Made by a program: the position numbers and the translations under genes
Source: Lachnospiraceae bacterium
GTDB lineage: Bacteria; Bacillota; Clostridia; Lachnospirales; Lachnospiraceae
Reading direction: 5' to 3'
NCBI GenBank assembly: GCA_009774615.1
Contig: VSOC01000013.1
Coordinates: forward strand, 1 to 63,460
DNA: 63,460 bases
In this document: one piece after another, positions 7,238 through 15,877 of the stretch
Numbering within the stretch: position 1 is the first letter of the stretch
Layout of the letters: each line of letters starts with the position of its first letter
The notes under the pieces: generated by a model
Database searches by the model: none
Told to the model about the DNA's origin: nothing
What the model saw: only the letters and a program-made list of their open reading frames with translations

Positions 7238-7878
7238 CAGAAAAAGAAAGGCTGGCTGATTTTATTGCTTCCCTTGAACCGGAAAAAAGCCCTCTGCTTT
7301 CCCGGATTGAAAAAAGGGCAGGGGAGGAAAGGATTCCCATCATCCGCAAAGAAACCGGGGCATTGTTAAGAACGTTAATTGCAGCCGTTAAGCCAAAAAA
7401 AATCCTGGAGGTGGGAACCGCCGTGGGCTATTCTGCCCTTTTGATGGCCGAGGTTATGCCGGCGGGAGGGCAGATTACTACCATTGAAAAGTATGAAAAG
7501 CGCATACCCCAGGCAAGGAAAAACTTTTCCGAGGCAGGGCGGGAAGCACAGATTCATCTTATTGAGGGGGATGCAGGGGAGATTATTCCGACATTGCCCG
7601 AAGAAAGCTATGAATTTATCTTTATGGATGCGGCAAAAGGGCAGTACATCCACTGGCTGCCCGGGGTTTTAAAACTGCTTGCGCCGGGAGGTATGCTGGT
7701 TTCGGATAATGTCCTTCAGGACGGGAATATCCTGGAATCAAGGTTTGCCGTGGAGCGGCGGGACAGGACGATTCATCGCCGGATGCGGGAATATCTATTC
7801 ACCCTAAAGCACACCCAGGGGCTGGAAACGGCAGTTTTAAGCGTAGGTGACGGGGTTACGGTGAGTGTGAAGCGGTGA
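7234..7878 (+). CDS. SAM-dependent O-methyltransferase (family 3)
   Basis: Class I methyltransferase of the caffeoyl-CoA/catechol O-methyltransferase type. The SAM-binding motif ILEVGTAVGYSALLMA is near residues 50-65, and the metal/SAM region FIFMDAAKGQY plus PGGMLVSDNVL lies further on. In Firmicutes this family includes TrmR, which methylates 5-hydroxyuridine-34 in tRNA to 5-methoxyuridine. The downstream U32 peptidase is of the type that makes the hydroxyuridine, so a joint tRNA wobble-modification role is likely but inferred. It starts at GTG 7234 in a 4-bp overlap with the preceding gene, with AGAAGGAGA upstream. Confidence 0.85.
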   Translation: MTEKERLADFIASLEPEKSPLLSRIEKRAGEERIPIIRKETGALLRTLIAAVKPKKILEVGTAVGYSALLMAEVMPAGGQITTIEKYEKRIPQARKNFSEAGREAQIHLIEGDAGEIIPTLPEESYEFIFMDAAKGQYIHWLPGVLKLLAPGGMLVSDNVLQDGNILESRFAVERRDRTIHRRMREYLFTLKHTQGLETAVLSVGDGVTVSVKR

Positions 7879-7887
7879 AGTGATGAA

Positions 7888-7913
7888 GTTACTTTAAATA
7901 GGTGAAGAGTAAC
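7888..7913. repeat. Degenerate 26-bp mini-copy
   Basis: GTTACT to AGAGTAAC, 26 bp, matching about 19 of 26 positions of the mini-copy at 10358. Flanking octamers GTGATGAA and ATGATAAA agree at 6 of 8 positions, compatible with a decayed target duplication. Confidence 0.5.
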
Positions 7914-7984
7914 ATGATAAATCCGCGGAGTGCAAAGCAATCGGATGTTTAGATTAAGGAGAATAATTTAAGAAGGAAAACTAC

Positions 7985-9220
7985 ATGAGAAAACCTGAAC
8001 TTTTAATTCCGGCCGGGAGCCTGGAGGTTTTAAAGACAGCTGTACTTTACGGTGCCGATGCGGTTTATGTTGGCGGCGAAGCCTTCGGTCTGCGGGCGAA
8101 AGCAAAAAATTTTTCGATGGAAGAGATCCGTGAGGGAATAGCCTTTGCTCATGAACGGGGAGTAAGGGTCTATATTACGGCAAATATTTTAGCGCACAAT
8201 GAGGATCTGGAGGGTGTGGAGGCTTATTTTCACGAATTAAAGGCATTTCCTCCGGACGCTCTGATTATATCCGATCCCGGAGTGTTTGCCCTTGCCCGGC
8301 GCATACTCCCTGAAATGGATATCCATATCAGCACCCAGGCGAATAATACAAACTATGGAACCTATCAGTTCTGGTGGAATCTTGGGGCCAAGCGTGTGGT
8401 GTCGGCCAGAGAACTGACCCTAGAGGAAATCCGGGAAATCCGTCGTCATATTCCTGAAGAGATGGAGATTGAAAGCTTTATTCACGGTGCAATGTGTATC
8501 TCGTATTCCGGGCGCTGCCTTTTAAGCAACTATTTTGTCGGGCGGGACGCCAACCAGGGTTCCTGTACGCATCCCTGCCGCTGGAAGTATGCGGTGATGG
8601 AGGAGAGCCGTCCCGGAGAATATATGCCGGTGGAGGAGAATGCGCGGGGGACATTTATCTTCAGCTCACGCGATTTATGTATGATTGAACATATTCCCGA
8701 GCTGATGGAAGCGGGGATTGACAGCTTTAAAATCGAAGGGCGGATGAAGACGGCGCTCTATGTGGCAGCGGTGGCAAGAACCTACCGGAAGGCCATAGAC
8801 GATTATCTGGAAAGTGAAGCGCTCTATCAGAAAAACCTCCCTTGGTATAAGGAAGAAATCGGAAAATGCACCTGCCGGGAATTCTCTACCGGATTTTACT
8901 TTGGAAAGCCAAGCGAAAACGGGCAGATTTACCAGAGCAGCACCTATATTAAGAATTATACCTATCTCGGGACGGTGGAAGCCGTCGATGAACAGGGGCG
9001 CTGCCGAATTGAACAGAAGAATAAATTTACGGTGGGGGAAACCATCGAGGTGATGAAGCCGGACGGCAGAAATCTGGAAGTGAAGGTCAAGGGAATCTGG
9101 GATGAAGAGGGGAAGAGCCAGGAAAGCGCACCCCATGCCCGCCAGATTCTCTGGGTGGAACTGGAGGCTGAACCAGAGCCTTACGACTTGCTGCGCAGGA
9201 AGGAAGAAAGTGATCATTGA
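7985..9220 (+). CDS. Peptidase U32 family protein (TrhP-like)
   Basis: Member of the U32 family, now associated with RNA hydroxylation (TrhP for tRNA uridine-34, RlhA for 23S rRNA) rather than proteolysis. The family signature ESFIHGAMCISYSGRCLLSNY with its conserved cysteines, followed by GSCTHPCRWKY, is intact, as is KIEGRMKTALYVA. At 411 residues it has the normal length for the TrhP branch with its C-terminal beta domain. The adjacent O-methyltransferase could complete mo5U34 synthesis. Start ATG 7985; the next gene overlaps its stop by one base. Confidence 0.88.
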   Translation: MRKPELLIPAGSLEVLKTAVLYGADAVYVGGEAFGLRAKAKNFSMEEIREGIAFAHERGVRVYITANILAHNEDLEGVEAYFHELKAFPPDALIISDPGVFALARRILPEMDIHISTQANNTNYGTYQFWWNLGAKRVVSARELTLEEIREIRRHIPEEMEIESFIHGAMCISYSGRCLLSNYFVGRDANQGSCTHPCRWKYAVMEESRPGEYMPVEENARGTFIFSSRDLCMIEHIPELMEAGIDSFKIEGRMKTALYVAAVARTYRKAIDDYLESEALYQKNLPWYKEEIGKCTCREFSTGFYFGKPSENGQIYQSSTYIKNYTYLGTVEAVDEQGRCRIEQKNKFTVGETIEVMKPDGRNLEVKVKGIWDEEGKSQESAPHARQILWVELEAEPEPYDLLRRKEESDH

Positions 9221-10350
9221 TGGCAGTGATATTTGGAGTGATGTCGGTGGTCTGCCTGGTTTACTTTGGGATTATTTCGGTATATTCCGGAGTGAAAACT
9301 TCGGCAGCGTGGGTTTGGCTGGTGCTGGCTATTGTCTTTTTCCTGCTTTTTCGGGGAAGCCATTATTACCACCAGCATAAAAATAAGGTTCCGCTGTGGG
9401 TTCCGGTTTCCGTCGTTACCCTGTGTACGGCGGGGGCGGTGATTTTTGTAATTCTCCAGATATTGATTTTCGGGGGGATGATTGGCACCGCGCCGGAGCA
9501 TCTGGATTATCTGATTGTCCTGGGAGCCAAGGTGCGGGAAGACGATATCAGCGCTTCCTTAAAGCACCGTCTGGACAAGGCCATTCGTTTTGCCCAGGAG
9601 CATCCGGAAACCAAGCTGATTCTCTCCGGCGGCCAGGGCAAGGATGAGCCCACCACGGAGGCCCAGGCGATGGCAGAATATTTACAGTATAATGGAATTG
9701 CCCCGGAACAGATTCTTTTGGAAGGGCAGTCCACAAGCACAAGAGAAAATATGGCGTTTAGCAAGGCGCTTATCGAAGAACAGCGGCAGGAAGAAAAGGA
9801 AAGCGTGCGCCGAAAACAGGTGGATGAAAACCGAAGAAGGATGGAACTTTCCATGTTTTTGCTGCAATTAGAAAAAGAAGCGGCAGAAAAAGAAAAAGCT
9901 GCGGATAATGATTTGCCGTTTAGCGGATTTGCAGGCGGTCAGGGAGAAAGAGAGCAGGCGATGATTGAAAAAGATTACCGTCCGCCAAAGACCAGACGCA
10001 GTGAGCTCACCGAAAAAAGCCGTGAATTTTTAGCACAGGGAGGGCTAAACCGTCAGCGCAGCTATGATCCCGGCTATGCGATCGTGGAGGGTGCCGTCGG
10101 GCAGGGGCAAAACTTAGAGGCCCTGATGCAGGTCTATCCGGGGGTAAAGGAACTTTTGCCGGATAAGCCTCTGCAGATTGGCGTGCTGACCAGCAACTTT
10201 CATCTTTTTCGGGCGATGAAGATTGGCGAAAAATGCGGCTTTGAGCATCTCTACGGCGTCGCCTCCAGTTCCGACCCGATATTATTCGTGCACCTTTGCG
10301 TAAGGGAGGGCATGGCGATATTGAAGGATAAATTTTTGGGAAACATGTAA
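9220..10350 (+). CDS. YdcF/SanA/ElyC-family membrane protein with charged insertion
   Basis: The N-terminus has three probable membrane segments (about residues 1-25, 28-45 and 63-90), then a DUF218 domain: LDYLIVLGAKVREDD, LILSGGQGKDEPTTEAQ, STSTRENM and, near the C-terminus, IGVLTSNFHLFRA. Between STSTRENM and the last motif lies a highly charged Glu/Lys/Arg-rich insertion of about 80-90 residues (roughly 190-275), splitting the domain and making the protein much longer than typical YdcF. The family is linked to envelope polymer metabolism; the substrate is unknown. The ATG at 9220 overlaps the U32 stop codon (TGATG), so translational coupling is likely. Confidence 0.8.
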   Translation: MAVIFGVMSVVCLVYFGIISVYSGVKTSAAWVWLVLAIVFFLLFRGSHYYHQHKNKVPLWVPVSVVTLCTAGAVIFVILQILIFGGMIGTAPEHLDYLIVLGAKVREDDISASLKHRLDKAIRFAQEHPETKLILSGGQGKDEPTTEAQAMAEYLQYNGIAPEQILLEGQSTSTRENMAFSKALIEEQRQEEKESVRRKQVDENRRRMELSMFLLQLEKEAAEKEKAADNDLPFSGFAGGQGEREQAMIEKDYRPPKTRRSELTEKSREFLAQGGLNRQRSYDPGYAIVEGAVGQGQNLEALMQVYPGVKELLPDKPLQIGVLTSNFHLFRAMKIGEKCGFEHLYGVASSSDPILFVHLCVREGMAILKDKFLGNM

Positions 10351-10357
10351 AACTTTT

Positions 10358-10383
10358 GTTACTGTGAACGTGTGAACCGTAAC
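10358..10383. mobile_element. 26-bp mini-element (GTTACTG family)
   Basis: GTTACTGTGAACGTG to GAACCGTAAC, the reverse complement of the left-end unit of the 132-bp element with few changes. Flanks AAACTTTT and AAGCTTTA match at 6 of 8 positions. It lies directly after the YdcF stop codon. Confidence 0.65.
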
Positions 10384-10450
10384 AAGCTTTATGCGCCCGC
10401 AAGTGAGTGCACTATCATAAATAAAGGCAACAATAAAGAAAGGCATAAGA

Positions 10451-13387
10451 ATGAAAAAATCAGGATTGGAAAATCTACCGGCGTATACGCTGGTTAAGGA
10501 AAAAGAGATTAAGGAGATGAATTCCCTTGGCGTTGTTCTTTCGCATAAAAAGACCGGGGCCAGGTTATTTTTAATGCTTAATGACGATGAAAATAAGGTC
10601 TTTTCCATCGGCTTTCGCACACCGCCGGACACGAGCACAGGGGTTGCCCATATCTTAGAGCACAGTGTGTTATGCGGTTCGGAAAAGTTTCCGGTGAAAG
10701 ACCCGTTTGTGGAGTTGGTGAAGGGTTCGCTAAACACGTTTTTAAATGCCATGACCTATCCGGATAAGACCGTTTATCCTGTGGCAAGCTGTAATGAAAA
10801 AGATTTCCAGAATTTAATGAATGTGTATCTGGACGCCGTATTTTATCCGAATATTTACCATGAACCGAAAATCTTTCAGCAGGAAGGCTGGCACTATGAA
10901 CTGGAAGACACAAAAGGGCCGCTGACGATTAACGGTGTGGTCTACAATGAGATGAAGGGGGCGTTTTCTTCGCCGGAAAGCCTGCTGGATCGGTTAATTA
11001 CGCATGAACTCTTCCCGGATACCTGCTACGGCTTTGAGTCCGGCGGAGATCCCGCAGAGATTCCCAACCTGACCTATGAGGACTTTGTAGGTTTCCACCA
11101 GAGCTATTATCATCCCAGCAACAGCTTTATCTATCTCTACGGAAATATGGATATTGTGCAGAAGCTGGAATGGCTGGATAAGGAGTATCTTGGCCGGTTT
11201 GAGAAAAGGACGGTGGATTCTGCCATTCAGTTCCAGAAGCCTTTTGCCCATCCGAGAGAAAAAGAAGCTTATTATTCCATTACTGAAGATGAAGAGGAGG
11301 AAAACCAGGCGTATTTTTCCGTCAATACGGTGGTGGGAACGGATCTGGATCCGAAACTTTATGTGGCCTTCCAGATTCTGGAATACACCCTTTTGGATGC
11401 GCCTGGAGCACCGTTAAAGCAGGCACTTTTGGATGCGGGGATTGGCGATGATATCTTCGGCGGTTATGAGAGCGGGATTTTACAGCCCTATTTTTCCGTG
11501 GTGGCAAAGAATGCGGCAAAAGAACAGAAAGCAGAGTTTCTTGCCGTCGTCAAGGGGACGCTCAGAAAGCTGGCCGACCAGGGCATAGATGCGAAAAGTC
11601 TGCTGGCGGGGTTAAATTACTATGAATTCCGCTATCGCGAGGCAGATTACGGTTCGGCACCTAAGGGCCTGATGTACGGGCTTTGGTCGATGGACAGCTG
11701 GCTCTATGACGGCGATCCGATGCTTCACCTGGAATACCAGGAAACCTTTGACTTTTTAAAGAAGGCGGTGGGCGAGGGCTATTTTGAAGGGCTGATCCGC
11801 GAATACCTGCTGGATAATCCCTTTGAAGCCGTAATTACTCTTCTTCCCCAGAAAAATCTTACCGCAAAGGAAGACCAGAAGCTGGCAAAGAAACTCGAAG
11901 ACTACCGGGCTTCTTTAAGTGAAGAAGAACTTCTCTTTTTGCAGAAGGAAACAAAAGCGTTAAAAGAATATCAGGAAACCCCGTCGCCGCAGGAGGATCT
12001 GTTAAAGATTCCCATGCTGAAACGGGAGGATATCGATACCGAGGGCGAGGGCTTATACGGCGAGGAGAAGGAGATTGACAGGATAAAGGTGATTCACTCC
12101 AACCTCTTTACCTCCGGCATCGGCTATCTGACCCTCTTGTTTACCACCGATGGGATTGCCCAGGAAGATCTGCCCTATGTGGGTCTTTTAAAATCCGTAC
12201 TGGGCTATGTGGATACCGAGCATTTCAGCTATAATGAGCTGGCAAGCGAGATTTATTTAAACAGCGGCGGCATTGACTTTTCCGTGACTTCTTATGTGAA
12301 TTTAAAGGAACCGGAGAAATTTGTCGGGGCATTTGCGGCAAAGGCCAAGGTGCTTTATCCAAGGATTGATTTTGCTTTTTCGATATTTAAGGAAATTTTT
12401 ACGTCTTCTAAGCTGGACGATGAGAAGCGCCTGGGCGAAATCCTGGCAGAGAATAAATCCAGAGCCAGGATGCGTCTGGAAAATGCCTCCCACTCGGCAG
12501 CGGTAGCCAGGGCAACGTCCTATTTTTCGCCGACATCCAGCTATAATGATTTGACCGGCGGTATCGGATACTTCCATTTTTTGGAAAAAATTTGCAGGGA
12601 TTATGAGAACCCCAAAAACCGCGGGCCGCTGATGCAGAAGTTAAAAGACGTCTGCAGCAGGCTCTTTACCCTGGATCATATGCTGGTAAGCTATACCGCG
12701 GACGAGGAAGGCTTTGCCCTTCTTGCCGGGGCGATGAAGAAACTTACGGATGCCTTGAAAAACAGTGACGGTAAGCGCTATCCCTTTGTTTTTTCTGCAC
12801 AGAACCAGAATGAAGGCTTTAAAACATCATCCCAGGTAAACTATGTGGCGCGGTGCGGAAACTTCCGTAAGGGAGGCTTTGCCTACACGGGCACCCTGCG
12901 GATCTTAAAGATGATCTTAAACTACGATTACCTGTGGCTTAATCTCCGGGTTCAGGGCGGTGCCTATGGGTGCATGAGCGGATTTGGACGGAGCGGGGAG
13001 GGCTATCTGGTATCCTACCGCGATCCGAATGTAAAAGAAACGAATGAAACCTATAATCATATTCCTGAATATCTGAAAAACTTCGATGTCAGTGAGCGGG
13101 ATATGACAAAATATATTATCGGAACCATCAGTGAACTGGACACGCCCCTTACGCCGTCGATTAAGGGTGCACGCGGACTTTCGGCCTGGATTTCGGGCGT
13201 AACCAGGGAAATGCTGCAAAAAGAAAGGGAAGAGATTCTCTCGGCAGATCCCGAAGATATCCGCCGCCTGGCACCGCTGATTCAGGAACTTCTCGCAAGC
13301 AATGCCCTCTGCGTTATCGGCAATGAAGAGCAGGTTAAAGCACAGGCCGGGATGTTTGGGCATGTGGAAAACCTGTTCCACGGATAG
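10451..13387 (+). CDS. M16C family zinc metallopeptidase (presequence protease-like)
   Basis: A 978-residue pitrilysin/insulinase-type peptidase of the M16C (PreP/CYM1) subfamily. The inverted zinc motif HILEH is at residues 67-71, with the downstream ligand Glu in the YNEMKGAFSSPE region. The M16C-associated middle domain and the second inactive M16 domain are present (NLRVQGGAYGCMSGFG). No signal peptide is visible, so it is likely cytoplasmic and degrades peptides. It stands alone downstream of a mini-element, about 50 bp before era. Confidence 0.92.
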   Translation: MKKSGLENLPAYTLVKEKEIKEMNSLGVVLSHKKTGARLFLMLNDDENKVFSIGFRTPPDTSTGVAHILEHSVLCGSEKFPVKDPFVELVKGSLNTFLNAMTYPDKTVYPVASCNEKDFQNLMNVYLDAVFYPNIYHEPKIFQQEGWHYELEDTKGPLTINGVVYNEMKGAFSSPESLLDRLITHELFPDTCYGFESGGDPAEIPNLTYEDFVGFHQSYYHPSNSFIYLYGNMDIVQKLEWLDKEYLGRFEKRTVDSAIQFQKPFAHPREKEAYYSITEDEEEENQAYFSVNTVVGTDLDPKLYVAFQILEYTLLDAPGAPLKQALLDAGIGDDIFGGYESGILQPYFSVVAKNAAKEQKAEFLAVVKGTLRKLADQGIDAKSLLAGLNYYEFRYREADYGSAPKGLMYGLWSMDSWLYDGDPMLHLEYQETFDFLKKAVGEGYFEGLIREYLLDNPFEAVITLLPQKNLTAKEDQKLAKKLEDYRASLSEEELLFLQKETKALKEYQETPSPQEDLLKIPMLKREDIDTEGEGLYGEEKEIDRIKVIHSNLFTSGIGYLTLLFTTDGIAQEDLPYVGLLKSVLGYVDTEHFSYNELASEIYLNSGGIDFSVTSYVNLKEPEKFVGAFAAKAKVLYPRIDFAFSIFKEIFTSSKLDDEKRLGEILAENKSRARMRLENASHSAAVARATSYFSPTSSYNDLTGGIGYFHFLEKICRDYENPKNRGPLMQKLKDVCSRLFTLDHMLVSYTADEEGFALLAGAMKKLTDALKNSDGKRYPFVFSAQNQNEGFKTSSQVNYVARCGNFRKGGFAYTGTLRILKMILNYDYLWLNLRVQGGAYGCMSGFGRSGEGYLVSYRDPNVKETNETYNHIPEYLKNFDVSERDMTKYIIGTISELDTPLTPSIKGARGLSAWISGVTREMLQKEREEILSADPEDIRRLAPLIQELLASNALCVIGNEEQVKAQAGMFGHVENLFHG

Positions 13388-13437
13388 GGAAAGGTCAGGA
13401 GGAAATGCGCCAAAGCGTGCACGGAGTGGAGGAAATT

Positions 13438-14352
13438 ATGGAAAATAAACAGAAGAAGTCCGGCTTTGCAGCCCTAATCGGCAGGCCCAATGTAGGCAAG
13501 TCCACCCTGATGAACCAGCTTATCGGGCAGAAGATAGCCATTACGTCCAGTAAGCCCCAGACGACCAGGAACCGGATTCAGACCGTCTATACGGACGAGC
13601 GCGGGCAGATTATCTTCCTGGATACGCCGGGAATCCACAAGGCAAAAAATAAACTTGGGGAATACATGGTCAATGTGGCCGAACACAGCTTAAACGAGGT
13701 GGATGTGGTGCTGTGGCTGGTAGAGCCGACCACCTTTATCGGCGCAGGGGAAAAACACATTGCCGAACAGTTAAATAAGGTAAAATCGCCGGTGATTCTG
13801 GTGATTAATAAGATTGACACGGTAAAAAAGCAGGAAGAAATCCTGACCTTTATTGCCGCCTATAAGGATATCTGTGATTTTGCAGAAATTGTCCCCCTGT
13901 CGGCGATGACGGGGAAGAATACGGATCTGCTCACGGAATTGCTGTTTAAGTACCTGCCCTACGGGCCGCAGTTTTATGACGAGGATACGGTAACGGACCA
14001 GCCCATGCGCCAGATTGCTGCTGAATTGATTCGGGAGAAGGCTCTGCGGCTTTTAGATGATGAAATCCCCCATGGGATTGCCGTGACCATTGAGAAGATG
14101 ACGCAGAGAAAGAACGGGATTACCGATATTGAGGCAACGATTATCTGTGAGAGGGATTCCCACAAGGGAATAATTATCGGAAAAGGCGGCAGTATGCTGA
14201 AAAAAATCGGCACGGCTGCCCGCAAAGAGATTGAAGAGATGCTGGAAGGCCAGGTAAACTTAAGGCTCTGGGTGAAGGTGCGCAAAGAATGGCGGGACAG
14301 CGAACTGTATATGAAGAATTACGGATATCATCCGGGGGATGTGAAGGGATAG
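13438..14352 (+). CDS. era: GTPase Era
   Basis: Essential GTPase acting in 16S rRNA maturation and 30S assembly. G1 motif GRPNVGKS at residues 15-22, G3 DTPG at 62-65, G4 NKID at 124-127, and a C-terminal KH domain with IGKGG near residue 246. The frame opens at 13405, but the ATG at 13438 follows GGAGG and gives 304 residues, the normal size. The recO start codon follows its stop directly, an arrangement shared by many Firmicutes. Confidence 0.97.
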   Translation: MENKQKKSGFAALIGRPNVGKSTLMNQLIGQKIAITSSKPQTTRNRIQTVYTDERGQIIFLDTPGIHKAKNKLGEYMVNVAEHSLNEVDVVLWLVEPTTFIGAGEKHIAEQLNKVKSPVILVINKIDTVKKQEEILTFIAAYKDICDFAEIVPLSAMTGKNTDLLTELLFKYLPYGPQFYDEDTVTDQPMRQIAAELIREKALRLLDDEIPHGIAVTIEKMTQRKNGITDIEATIICERDSHKGIIIGKGGSMLKKIGTAARKEIEEMLEGQVNLRLWVKVRKEWRDSELYMKNYGYHPGDVKG

Positions 14353-15000
14353 ATGCGTGAAATTATTTCGGTGACAGGAATGGTGATTCGGGCATCGGCC
14401 TTTGGTGAATCCGACAAACGGCTGGTGCTCCTTACCCGGGAAAGAGGAAAGATCACGGTTTTTTCCCGGGGCTGTAAACGTCCGGGAAATGTGCTGATGG
14501 CAGCCAGCCGTCCCTTTGTTTTTGGTACGTTTTTCCTGGTGGAGGGACGGGACGCCTACAATCTACAGAGGGCAGAGGTCAAAAACTACTTTGAAACCAT
14601 TGCAGCCGATATGGAAGCCGCCTGTTACGGATCTTATTTTCTGGAAATGGCCGATTATTACAGCCGTGAAAATATGGACGGGACAGAACTTTTAAAGCTT
14701 TTGTACCAGTCGCTTCGCGCCCTCCTAAAACCGGCTCTTCCCAACCGGCTGGTACGGCGGATATTTGAACTGAAGGCCATGGTGCAGAGCGGAGAGTACA
14801 GCATTCATCCCGGCCGCAGGGTCAGCGAATCGGCAAACTATGCCTGGGAGTATGTGCTGTATTCTTCCATAGAAAAATTATATCAATTTACTTTAACCGA
14901 AGAGGTGTTTGGAGAGTTTTCTGCCTGCGTGGAGGATGAAGTAAAGAAAAACGTGGATAAGCATTTTCGTTCCCTGGATATTCTGGAAACGATATTGTAA
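14353..15000 (+). CDS. recO: DNA repair protein RecO
   Basis: Recombination mediator that helps load RecA on SSB-coated gaps (RecFOR pathway). The N-terminal OB-fold is clear (GMVIRASAFGESDKRLVLLTRERGKITVFSRG), written as the family signature in full only to its core VIRASAFGESDKRL. At 215 residues it is shorter than the usual 240-250, and the C-terminal region carries no CxxC pair, so the zinc site known from some RecO proteins seems absent. Its ATG abuts the era stop, so the two are translationally coupled. A promoter for the next gene follows. Confidence 0.9.
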   Translation: MREIISVTGMVIRASAFGESDKRLVLLTRERGKITVFSRGCKRPGNVLMAASRPFVFGTFFLVEGRDAYNLQRAEVKNYFETIAADMEAACYGSYFLEMADYYSRENMDGTELLKLLYQSLRALLKPALPNRLVRRIFELKAMVQSGEYSIHPGRRVSESANYAWEYVLYSSIEKLYQFTLTEEVFGEFSACVEDEVKKNVDKHFRSLDILETIL

Positions 15001-15022
15001 TAAAACGATTTTACGTTCCTCC

Positions 15023-15051
15023 TTTACAAATGGAAGAAAACCAGTTATGAT
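15023..15051 (+). promoter_or_regulatory. Sigma-A type promoter for the lipoprotein at 15091
   Basis: TTTACA, 17-bp spacer, TATGAT, 39 bp before the start codon, just after the recO stop. Confidence 0.65.
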
Positions 15052-15090
15052 AAGGTAAATATTCGTCAGCATGGAGGATGCAAGGAGTTT

Positions 15091-15774
15091 ATGAAGCAAA
15101 AAAAGGCAGTACTGCTTACAGCGCTGGCTGTGCTTTTGGTTTACGGCTGCCAGAGGTCAAATGCGGGAATCGGCGGATTTGCACCGGAAACCAACAGCAT
15201 TTATATCACCAAAGACGGAGAAATCGCCAGTGGGATGGTGGAAACGTTCGATAAAGGGAAGAGTGAACATTACCAGCAGGAAAGCCTGGAAAACTTTGTA
15301 TTCGAGGAAGTTGCCCTGTTTAATGAAAGCCTGGGCGCACAGAAAGCTTCCCAAAACGAAGAGGGGAAAGAACCTCTTCCGGTTGCCGTGCGATCCTGTA
15401 AATTAAGGGAAAACCAGGTTACTGCTGTTTATCAGTACAGGGACAGCCAGAGCCTTCTGGCGTTTGGGCAGAGCTATTTCGGCATGAACAGCCGTCTGAA
15501 AAACTTTGAAGTCTGTTCGGTAGAGGACGCACGCCTGAAAGGATGGCTTACGGCAGCAGAGTTTGTAAAGCCCTTAAAGGACGGCGAGGTAAAACCTCCG
15601 GAAACACAGGAACTGGAAAGACTGGGAAAAGGACAGATGGTTCTGGTGGAAAGCGACTATCCCGTGGAAATCCAGGTCGAAGGAAGAATCCGCTATATGA
15701 CCAAAGGCATAGAAACGGTGGATAAACATACCGTGCAGGTTCCGGCTGGCGTACATTATTTGATTTTCTGGTAG
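15091..15774 (+). CDS. Putative lipoprotein of unknown function
   Basis: A 227-residue protein with a short basic N-terminus, a hydrophobic stretch and a lipobox-like LVYGC, predicting a lipid-anchored Cys20 on the outer face of the membrane. The bulky Tyr at -2 is unusual for a lipobox. The mature part has no recognised domain; it is mixed alpha/beta with a conserved-looking end (VPAGVHYLIFW). It has its own promoter and an AAGGAG site. Repeat remnant and glyS follow. No function is proposed. Confidence 0.75.
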   Translation: MKQKKAVLLTALAVLLVYGCQRSNAGIGGFAPETNSIYITKDGEIASGMVETFDKGKSEHYQQESLENFVFEEVALFNESLGAQKASQNEEGKEPLPVAVRSCKLRENQVTAVYQYRDSQSLLAFGQSYFGMNSRLKNFEVCSVEDARLKGWLTAAEFVKPLKDGEVKPPETQELERLGKGQMVLVESDYPVEIQVEGRIRYMTKGIETVDKHTVQVPAGVHYLIFW

Positions 15775-15781
15775 ATTTGAC

Positions 15782-15809
15782 TTAACCGCGGATCTACGTG
15801 GACAGCAAC
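15782..15809. repeat. Right-end remnant of the 132-bp element
   Basis: TTAACC...CTACGTGGACAGCAAC resembles the right part of the long element (TTAACC ... CTACGTGAACAGTAAC) with an internal deletion; the left terminus is missing. Confidence 0.45.
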
Positions 15810-15877
15810 AGGAAATCCCCCGCTTCTAAGCCGCAGGAGGAAGACGGAGGGTAAAGTGGAAAGGTGAGGTAAACACA

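Noticed and set aside
15775..15877. T-box leader upstream of the glycyl-tRNA synthetase gene
   Set aside because: The gap is only about 100 bp and has neither the T-box sequence nor an antiterminator-like structure.
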